This document shows, piece after piece, positions 7,137 to 11,515 of a stretch of 11,515 nucleotides of DNA. The notes under the pieces were generated by a model. That model was not told where the DNA came from, did not search any database, and worked only from the letters and a program-made list of their open reading frames with translations. The stretch is from PNC22 sp035654175 (lineage in GTDB: Bacteria; Planctomycetota; Phycisphaerae; Phycisphaerales; UBA1924), in NCBI GenBank assembly GCA_035654175.1, contig DASRXL010000199.1, forward strand, positions 1 through 11,515, in the 5' to 3' direction. The stretch's first letter is position 1, and every line of letters starts with the position of its first letter. The position numbers and the translations under genes were made by a program.

Positions 7137-7556
7137 CTACTGATCGAGGTCCATCGTCCAGATATCGATGTCGTCGCTCGGATCGTCGATGTTGCCGCCC
7201 ATCGATATCAGGTCGTACGCCCGCCCCGAAGAGCCGGGCGTGCGGTACAGGAAGTCCCGCTTCCAGCCGTCCTTGATGGACTTGTTCTTGGAGAGGAAGC
7301 CCTCGAGCTGCTGCAGGAGGGCCAGGTTCGGGGGGTATGCGCTGTATTCGAGGTGGTATGAATCGAGCTGGGCCTGGATCGTGTTCATGCTCGCCTCGGT
7401 CGCCCGCCGCTTGGCCTTCTCGCCCTGGCCGAGCACGTTGACCGCCACCACCGCCATCAGCACGCCGAGGATCACCACCACGAGCGTGAGCTCGATCAGC
7501 GAGAAGCCCCGTGCGCTCCGGACGCGGATCCGGCGGGGTGCAGAGTCCGTCAACAT
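7137..7556 (-). CDS. gspG: GspG major pseudopilin
   Basis: 139 residues if started at the ATG at 7556; another ATG at 7562 adds Met-Ser. The ribosome site GAAGGGAG directly abuts the first ATG but is six bases from the second, which favours 7556. The basic leader ends in A-R-G; cleavage at Gly17/Phe18 exposes F-S-L-I-E-L with Glu at +5, then the helix TLVVVILGVLMAVVAVNVLG. The rest follows GspG closely: KRRATEASMNTIQAQLDSYHLEYSAYPPN in two pieces, LLQQLEGFL, GWKRDFLYRTPG, and a C-terminal acidic loop (GGNIDDPSDDIDIW) where GspG binds calcium. It is the main subunit of the pseudopilus that pushes substrates through the secretin. Length and motifs are normal. It is separated from gspF by a structured leader, unlike the tightly packed genes downstream. 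Confidence 0.92.
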   Translation of the reverse strand: MLTDSAPRRIRVRSARGFSLIELTLVVVILGVLMAVVAVNVLGQGEKAKRRATEASMNTIQAQLDSYHLEYSAYPPNLALLQQLEGFLSKNKSIKDGWKRDFLYRTPGSSGRAYDLISMGGNIDDPSDDIDIWTMDLDQ

Positions 7557-7562
7557 CGACAT

Positions 7563-7570
7563 CTCCCTTC
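7563..7570 (-). promoter_or_regulatory. Shine-Dalgarno of gspG
   Basis: GAAGGGAG on the minus strand touches the ATG at 7562 and lies six bases before the ATG at 7556, so it argues for the downstream start. Confidence 0.7.
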
Positions 7571-7665
7571 GGGTCGTACACCGTGCCCAGGTGCAATCCC
7601 CGGGCGCGTTCTGTCCGTTCCTGCTTACCCCGGGACGAGTACCCCGGTTGCAATCCTAGTCGTCC

Positions 7666-7681
7666 GCCGGGTCGTCCCGGC
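7666..7681 (-). promoter_or_regulatory. Perfect hairpin in the gspF-gspG gap
   Basis: On the minus strand GCCGGG-acga-CCCGGC forms a 6-bp all-GC stem with a four-base loop, just downstream of the hairpin at 7686-7711. No T-run follows, so it is more likely an RNA-stability or attenuation element than a simple terminator. Confidence 0.4.
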
Positions 7682-7685
7682 CCGA

Positions 7686-7711
7686 GAACCGGCGCGAGAA
7701 CGCCGGGGTTC
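7686..7711 (-). promoter_or_regulatory. Bulged hairpin directly after the gspF stop
   Basis: On the minus strand GAACC-cc-GGCG, loop ttctcg, then CGCC-GGTTC: 9 bp with a two-base bulge, beginning five bases after the gspF TAG. An alternative register gives an unbroken CCGGCG/CGCCGG stem. It could terminate part of the gspF transcripts or protect the 3' end of gspF or the 5' end of gspG mRNA. Confidence 0.4.
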
Positions 7712-7716
7712 CGTGT

Positions 7717-8919
7717 CTACTGCATCAGCTGGTTCGGCATCGTGAGCATCGGGATCATGAGCGCCAGGACCAGCGATCCGATGATCAGGAACATCACGAC
7801 GATCACCGCGGGCTCGAGCAAGGCCATCAGCCGGCTGGTCCGGCGGTCCAGCTCGTCGGCCATGTCCCGCGCCAGCCCCTCGAACGCGGTATCCAGGTCG
7901 CCGGCCCGCTCCGCCGCCATCAGCAGGCGCCGGGTCGCCAGGGGCAGGGCGGACACCCTGTCGATCAGGCTGTGCAGGACGCCGCCCTCGACCAGGCGGC
8001 TGCGCAGCGCCCTGAGCTGCTGCGAGAGCTTCGGGTGCCGCACCGCGCCGTTGGCGATGCCGAGGGCGTCGGCCAGTGGCACGCCCGCGCGCGTGAGCGC
8101 CGCCATGACCGAGAAGAAGCGGGCGGACTCCTGGACCAGGATGACCTGCTTGAGCGCCGGGAGCGAGCGGGCCACCCGCGCAACTCCGGCGATCACCTGC
8201 TTGTGCCCCACGATCGCGAGCGCCGCGAGCGCGCCCGCCCCGATCACGAACCACATCCACTCGGCGCGCACGAACGAGCCGACGCGCACGAGCACCGCGG
8301 TGTAGACCGGCAGCTTCGCCCCCGCCCCCTCGAGCGCCTCGCCGATCCGCGGCACAACCGCGGTCAGCAGCACCGTGCCCGCGCAGATCGCGATGATGAG
8401 CACCACCAGCGGGTAGAGCATCACCGTGCCGGCCTTGCCCTTGATCGCCTGCTGGCGCCGAGCCGTCTCGGCCAGCTGGGCCGCGGAGCCGCCCAAGTCG
8501 CCCGTGCGCTCGGCCGCCTGGTACACCGCGACCGTGATCTCGTCAAAGACGCCGACGCGCCGGCACGCGTCGGCGAAGCTCGTCCCGCCGGCGACCAGCT
8601 CGCGCATCCTCTCCACGACCGGCTGCATCCGCGATGAGACGACCGTCGCCGTCACCTCCAGCGCTTCGACCAGGGGCACGCCCCGGGTGAGGAGCATGGC
8701 CAGTTGGCTGTTGAGCTCCACCTGGTCCTTGAGGTTCAGGCGCGGCTCGACCGCCAGCGCGCCGGGCAGGCGCCACGTCCGCAAAAGCACCAACCGGTCC
8801 TTGCGCAGCCCGTCGGCGAGCGCCCGCTCGGAACGGGCCTGACGCACCCCGAGCGTGCGACCGCCCTTCGGCGTCGCGGCAAGATAGAGAAAGGGGCTGG
8901 GGACGCCGACGCGGCTCAC
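7717..8919 (-). CDS. gspF: GspF inner-membrane platform protein
   Basis: 400 residues from a GTG at 8919. The start keeps the usual N-terminal pattern of the family (FLYLAATPKGGRTLGVRQARSE in two pieces), but the ribosome site is weak. Two T2SSF repeats are clear: residues 68-190 (LNSQLAMLLTRGVPLVEALE, ERTGDLGGSAAQLA) and 263-395 (SARFFSVMAALTRAGVPLADAL, ERAGDLDTAFEGLA). Membrane helices are about 166-190, 222-238 and 368-392, the standard GspF/PilC layout, and the length is normal. GspF is the polytopic core on which the pseudopilus is assembled and it couples to the GspE ATPase. Usually gspE lies directly upstream; here the next gene is the divergent tdh, so gspF is the first gene of the cluster. 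It is followed by a 160-base gap holding two hairpins before gspG. Confidence 0.93.
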   Translation of the reverse strand: MSRVGVPSPFLYLAATPKGGRTLGVRQARSERALADGLRKDRLVLLRTWRLPGALAVEPRLNLKDQVELNSQLAMLLTRGVPLVEALEVTATVVSSRMQPVVERMRELVAGGTSFADACRRVGVFDEITVAVYQAAERTGDLGGSAAQLAETARRQQAIKGKAGTVMLYPLVVLIIAICAGTVLLTAVVPRIGEALEGAGAKLPVYTAVLVRVGSFVRAEWMWFVIGAGALAALAIVGHKQVIAGVARVARSLPALKQVILVQESARFFSVMAALTRAGVPLADALGIANGAVRHPKLSQQLRALRSRLVEGGVLHSLIDRVSALPLATRRLLMAAERAGDLDTAFEGLARDMADELDRRTSRLMALLEPAVIVVMFLIIGSLVLALMIPMLTMPNQLMQ

Positions 8920-8925
8920 GGCCCA

Positions 8926-8931
8926 AGTCTA
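8926..8931 (-). promoter_or_regulatory. Candidate -10 box close to the gspF start
   Basis: The minus strand reads TAGACT (4 of 6 to TATAAT), six bases before the GTG. That would put the transcription start at or near the start codon, giving a leaderless mRNA, and would agree with the weak ribosome site. No convincing -35 is seen at 16-18 bases, so this is tentative. Confidence 0.2.
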
Positions 8932-8955
8932 CCGACCGCCCGGCCGAGCGGTTCC

Positions 8956-8967
8956 CCCGCGCGCGGG
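8956..8967. promoter_or_regulatory. GC palindrome in the gspF/tdh divergent region
   Basis: CCCGCGCGCGGG is a perfect 12-bp palindrome, 39 bp centre-to-centre from the similar one in the tdh promoter. It could be half of a paired operator, but GC-rich DNA makes chance occurrence likely. Confidence 0.25.
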
Positions 8968-8985
8968 CGCCGTCGCACCGGGGAG

Positions 8986-9014
8986 TTGATTCGCCCCCGC
9001 GCGGGGTCCACAAT
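8986..9014 (+). promoter_or_regulatory. Candidate sigma-70 promoter of tdh
   Basis: TTGATT (8986-8991) and CACAAT (9009-9014) are separated by exactly 17 bases, each matching consensus at 4 of 6 positions. Transcription would begin near 9021, leaving an untranslated leader of about 70 bases. This is one of the few less GC-rich patches in the region. Confidence 0.5.
8995..9006. promoter_or_regulatory. Perfect palindrome inside the tdh promoter spacer (operator candidate)
   Basis: CCCCGCGCGGGG is self-complementary over 12 bp and lies between the proposed -35 and -10 boxes. Protein bound there would block RNA polymerase. The regulator, if any, is unknown. Confidence 0.35.
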
Positions 9015-9090
9015 CCCTCCGCCCCCGATTTGCTTCGAGCCGTCCCCGCCCCCCGCCGCCGGGCCGAAGAGCCCGCCGCGAAGGAACGCC

Positions 9091-10125
9091 ATGCGAGCCC
9101 TCATCAAGCATCACGCCGGACCCGAGCTCCAATTCACCGACCGCCCCAAGCCCACGCCCGGCCCGCGCGACGTGATCGTGCGCGTGACGCACGCGGGGAT
9201 CTGCGGCACGGACCGGCACATTTGGGAGTGGGACGAGTGGTCCGCCTCGCGGATCCCGGTCGGGATCATCACCGGCCACGAGTTCGTCGGGGTGATCGAG
9301 TCGGTGGGCAGCGCGGTGACCAAGTACAAGCCGGGGCTGCGCGTGAGCGCCGAGGGCCACACCACCGCCTGGACCGACTACAACAGCCGCACCGGCAACG
9401 CCCACATCGCGAGCGACACCAAGATCATCGGCATCGACCGCGACGGCTGCTTCGCCGATTTCGTCAGCGTGCCCGAGGAGAACGTCTGGCCCGTGCACCC
9501 CTCGATCCCCGACAAGGTCGCGGCGGTGCTCGACCCCCTGGGCAACGCGGTGCACACCGTGATGGCCGCGGACGTGAGCGCCAAGAGCGTGCTGGTCTCG
9601 GGCGTGGGGATCATCGGCCTGATGGGCGTGACGGTCGCGAAGGCCGCGGGCGCCAGCCGCATCTTCTGCACGGACATCAACCCGCCGCGCCTGGCGCTCG
9701 CGAAGAAGCTGGGCGCGGTGGAGGCGTTCGACGCGCGGAATGGCGACGGCTGGATCAAGGAAGTGCGCAAGGCCACCCGCGGCGAGGGCGTGGACGTGCT
9801 GCTGGAGATGTCGGGGGCCGAGTCGGCGTTCGACCAGGGCTTCCGCGCGCTCCGCAACGGCGGCACCGCCGCGCTCCTGGGCTTGCCGGCCAAGAAGGTG
9901 ACGTTCGACTTTAACCAGAACATCATCTTCAAGGGCTGCAAGGTGCTCGGCATCAACGGGCGCAAGATGTTCGAGACCTGGTACCAGATGGAGGAGCTGC
10001 TGCTCAGCGGCCGCCTCGAGCTCGACGAGATCATCACCCACCAGTTCCCGCTCGAGGACTTCAGGGCCGCCTTCGAGACCATGATCTCGGGCAAGGGGAT
10101 CAAGGTCGTGCTGCAGATGGGGTAA
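9091..10125 (+). CDS. tdh: L-threonine 3-dehydrogenase lacking the structural-zinc cysteines
   Basis: 344 residues (E. coli Tdh has 341), ATG at 9091 with AAGGA five bases upstream. It oxidises L-threonine to 2-amino-3-ketobutyrate with NAD+ in the cytoplasm. Catalytic-zinc residues are present: Cys38 in GICGTDRH and His63-Glu64 in GHE. Tdh signatures follow: WDEW (47-50), EGH (88-90), DPLGNAVHT (148-156), the Rossmann GxGxxG at 171-176 with Asp195 at the end of the next strand (NAD preference), LEMSG, GRKMFETWY and ITHQF. The structural-zinc loop aligns without gaps, but the four ligand positions 93, 96, 99 and 107 are Ala, Asp, Ser and Ala instead of Cys. The fold must therefore do without that zinc. 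No kbl (the next enzyme) lies beside it; the downstream neighbour is unrelated. A promoter candidate lies at 8986-9014. A related polyol-type dehydrogenase is less likely given the Tdh-specific motifs. Confidence 0.92.
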   Translation: MRALIKHHAGPELQFTDRPKPTPGPRDVIVRVTHAGICGTDRHIWEWDEWSASRIPVGIITGHEFVGVIESVGSAVTKYKPGLRVSAEGHTTAWTDYNSRTGNAHIASDTKIIGIDRDGCFADFVSVPEENVWPVHPSIPDKVAAVLDPLGNAVHTVMAADVSAKSVLVSGVGIIGLMGVTVAKAAGASRIFCTDINPPRLALAKKLGAVEAFDARNGDGWIKEVRKATRGEGVDVLLEMSGAESAFDQGFRALRNGGTAALLGLPAKKVTFDFNQNIIFKGCKVLGINGRKMFETWYQMEELLLSGRLELDEIITHQFPLEDFRAAFETMISGKGIKVVLQMG

Positions 10126-10267
10126 GGCCGGAGAGTCGATGATCGGGGCACGGGCGTCCCATACACCCGCGGCTTGGTTCGCTGAGTCAGCGGTTCGTGC
10201 ACGGGGCTCGATGCCATGTGCCGCGTGCCTTGATGCCCCTCTTCGGATCGAATCCTGCCTTCAGTGC

Positions 10268-10286
10268 CGGCCGGTCGCTCCGGCCG
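10268..10286 (+). terminator. GC hairpin downstream of tdh (possible terminator)
   Basis: A perfect 7-bp stem with a five-base loop, about 140 bases past the tdh stop. There is no T-run, so termination is uncertain; it may equally act in the leader of the following gene. Confidence 0.3.
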
Positions 10287-10376
10287 ACGCCACACCGGCA
10301 ACCCCGTGACTCCGAAGCGGTATGAGCGGGAGGACACGGCGCCGATCGCGGATGCGGCGCCAGCGCATCATCGCCG

Positions 10377-10383
10377 AAAGGAG
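10377..10383 (+). promoter_or_regulatory. Shine-Dalgarno deciding the start of the secreted protein
   Basis: AAAGGAG four bases before the ATG at 10388. It selects that start over the in-frame ATG at 10322 and places the signal peptide at the N-terminus. Confidence 0.75.
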
Positions 10384-10387
10384 CCCC

Positions 10388-11143
10388 ATGCGTCACGCGC
10401 ACTTGGTTGCTATCCCTACCCTGGCAGCGGCCGCCAGCCTCGCCCATGCGGACCTGCTCGTCGAACCCGAGGCCCTCGAGGCCGGCTACGAGTACATGCT
10501 GCTCCGACAGCCGGGCGACCCGATCTCCGGAAGTCGTGAGCACGTTGGATTCGAGCCCCGCTGGGGCTCGGCCTCCGGGGGCCACTTCAGCGGCGGGGGC
10601 ACATCGAGCCGGCATGGGGCCGGTGGATTCGAGTACTCATTCTTCAAGACGATCGACGGCGAACAGAACACCATCTCCGGCACCGGCTATGCGATCGCGG
10701 ACGTCTGGCTGGCCAACGACGAGGGCGAGCTGACCTCGGCCTCGGGCGCGAGCCACACCATGATGCGGTGGGACGTCATCGAGCCGGTGACGCTCACGCT
10801 CTCCGGCTTCGTGAGCATCTCCGACGTGGTCATGGAAGGGGAGGGAATAGGGAGCGCTCAGGCCGGCCTACGTTTCCAGGGACGCGGCCTCGACGAGGTG
10901 GCCCGTCTCGACCGGTTCGCCGACGATGTCGCGTCGTTCGACTGGACCCTCTCGCTCAGCCCCGGCACATATACGCTCGAAGCATGGGCATACTCGCTCG
11001 CGCTTTCCCAAGGCCTCAACGCGCAGATCGCGGCCGAGCCCGAGTATTCGTTCCGTGGCGAGTTCTTCCCGATACCCTCGCCGGGCGCGCCGGTCGTGCT
11101 TGCGCTCCTCTGCTCGCGAGCAGCGCGCAGGTCCACGCGTTAG
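10388..11143 (+). CDS. Secreted protein of unknown function with PEP-CTERM-like tail
   Basis: 251 residues. The ATG at 10388 follows a strong AAAGGAG and opens a signal peptide (MRHAHLVAIPTLAAAASLAHA) with a likely signal peptidase I site A-H-A/D after residue 21. The mature part is rich in Gly, Ser and acidic residues and alternates short beta-like segments (VTLTLSGFVSISDVVM; FDWTLSLSPGTYTLEAWAYSLAL), suggesting a beta-sandwich domain like those of many PEP-CTERM proteins. The C-terminus reads IPSPGAPVVLALLCSRAARRSTR in two pieces: a P-x-P-G-A motif, a short hydrophobic stretch and an Arg-rich end, as in PEP-CTERM-type sorting signals. The hydrophobic stretch is only about 9 residues, shorter than usual. 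I do not recognise the family. It probably has its own transcript, given the 262-base gap after tdh, and it converges on the cytochrome gene. Confidence 0.7.
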   Translation: MRHAHLVAIPTLAAAASLAHADLLVEPEALEAGYEYMLLRQPGDPISGSREHVGFEPRWGSASGGHFSGGGTSSRHGAGGFEYSFFKTIDGEQNTISGTGYAIADVWLANDEGELTSASGASHTMMRWDVIEPVTLTLSGFVSISDVVMEGEGIGSAQAGLRFQGRGLDEVARLDRFADDVASFDWTLSLSPGTYTLEAWAYSLALSQGLNAQIAAEPEYSFRGEFFPIPSPGAPVVLALLCSRAARRSTR

Positions 11144-11155
11144 GAACGGCACGGC

Positions 11156-11185
11156 CAGGCGCGCTCGCGGTTCCCCGCGCGCCTG
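11156..11185. terminator. Bidirectional hairpin terminator between convergent genes
   Basis: CAGGCGCGC (11156-11164) pairs perfectly with GCGCGCCTG (11177-11185): 9 bp with a 12-base loop, itself able to form a competing CGCGG/CCGCG stem. It lies between the stop of the secreted protein (11143) and the stop of the cytochrome gene (11186-11188). The plus side is followed by TTAGTT, a poor T-tract. Confidence 0.55.
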
Positions 11186-11515
11186 TTAGTTCCGCCACTG
11201 CTCGTGACAATCTCTGCAGGAGGCGGAGAGCTCCTGGTAGGCCGCCTCCGCGGCGCGGGAGTCCACCACCTCCGCCGCGACAACCCTCTCGAGCGATCCC
11301 GCCCGCTCCATCGCCGCGCGCATCGCGCTCACAAAGTCCTCGCCCTCGAGCCGCGCCTCTTCGTCCTCGGCCAGCGCCCGAAAGTGGTCCGCGAGGATCC
11401 CCGCCTCCGGTGCGGGCGCGACGTCGGGGTGGTCGGCCGGTGTCCGCCAACCCGCCTCGCGGACGAGCTGCACGCGCGCCCACGACTTGTCGATCGCGAC
11501 CATGCCCTCGACAAG
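11186..11515 (-). CDS. Class II-like cytochrome c, C-terminal part; 5' end outside window
   Basis: The frame is open from the right edge to the TAA at 11186-11188 (109 complete codons plus the stop). A Met at 11503 is possible but the reading continues upstream (L-V-E-G-M), so I treat it as partial. The only haem motif, C-R-D-C-H, is six residues from the C-terminus (bases 11204-11218), as in class II cytochromes c (cytochrome c' and relatives), where a four-helix bundle ends in CxxCH. The visible sequence is helical and Glu/Ala/Arg-rich (FRALAEDEEARLEGEDF; MRAAMERAGSLERVVAAE), consistent with that fold. The missing N-terminus should carry an export signal for the periplasm, where haem is attached. 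The axial ligand and electron partner cannot be judged. Other haem-binding proteins with a C-terminal CxxCH remain possible. Confidence 0.65.
   Translation of the reverse strand, partial: LVEGMVAIDKSWARVQLVREAGWRTPADHPDVAPAPEAGILADHFRALAEDEEARLEGEDFVSAMRAAMERAGSLERVVAAEVVDSRAAEAAYQELSASCRDCHEQWRN

Larger units (their letters stand above)
10126..10387 (+). other. Intergenic region between tdh and the secreted-protein gene
   Basis: 262 bases without a convincing gene. It holds an interrupted palindrome CGCTGA-g-TCAGCG (10180-10192), a possible protein-binding site, and a 7-bp hairpin CGGCCGG-tcgct-CCGGCCG (10268-10286) without a T-run that may end tdh transcription or act in the leader of the next gene. 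I found no clear promoter boxes. An in-frame ATG at 10322 would extend the downstream protein by 22 Arg-rich residues and was not chosen. Confidence 0.5.

Noticed and set aside
8704..9090. An upstream extension of tdh to 8704
   Set aside because: It would cover the proposed promoter and gspF in antisense. The ATG at 9091 has AAGGA and gives the normal Tdh N-terminus and length.
10220..10270. A tRNA-like T-arm (GATCGAATCCTGCC)
   Set aside because: No matching T-stem partner, anticodon arm or acceptor stem could be built around it on either strand.
11000..11190. A frameshift at the end of the secreted protein that might hide a full sorting tail
   Set aside because: The other two forward frames give Arg/Ser-rich sequence without a hydrophobic helix, so the short tail appears genuine.
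1..11515. CRISPR arrays, insertion sequences, integrases, attachment sites
   Set aside because: No regularly spaced repeats, transposase-like proteins or terminal inverted repeats were seen. Repeats present are short and inside genes.

Overview
The window is a very GC-rich bacterial stretch with genes packed on both strands. Three things suggest a planctomycete, perhaps of the Phycisphaerae: a divergent type II secretion (T2SS)/type IV pilus-like gene set, an exported protein with a PEP-CTERM-like tail, and a class II-type cytochrome ending in CxxCH. This assignment is inference; no rRNA or marker gene is present to confirm it.

Layout. At 1-871 (+) is the 3' part of a GH63/MGH1-like glycoside hydrolase. 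It converges on a nine-gene minus-strand cluster (8919 down to 915). In transcription order the cluster reads gspF, gspG (major pseudopilin), gspI, gspJ, gspK (minor pseudopilins), a GspC-like gene, a GspL-like gene, a GspM/PilO-like gene and a TPR lipoprotein. From gspG onward the genes are tightly coupled: I/J share one base (TAGTG), J/K, GspM/TPR and GspL/GspM overlap by four (ATGA), and C/L overlap by four (TTGA). Only the gspF-gspG junction (160 bases to the preferred gspG start) is wide, and it holds two GC-rich hairpins. Divergent from gspF is tdh (+, 9091-10125), then a secreted protein gene (+, 10388-11143), then the C-terminal part of a c-type cytochrome entering from the right edge (-, 11186-11515).

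How the genes work together. The cluster supplies an inner-membrane platform (F, C, L, M), a pseudopilus (G, I, J, K) and an outer-membrane lipoprotein that could act as a secretin pilotin. The window does not contain the secretin (GspD), the ATPase (GspE), GspH or the prepilin peptidase (GspO). With tdh directly upstream on the other strand, those parts must be encoded elsewhere or beyond the window, or the machine is reduced. tdh starts threonine catabolism and has no kbl partner here.

Most notable points: the Tdh protein keeps its catalytic-zinc residues but has lost all four cysteines of the structural zinc site; GspJ is about twice the usual size, with an acidic insert and a Gly-rich tail; the secretion operon lacks its motor and secretin; and the tdh promoter carries a perfect 12-bp palindrome between its -35 and -10 boxes.
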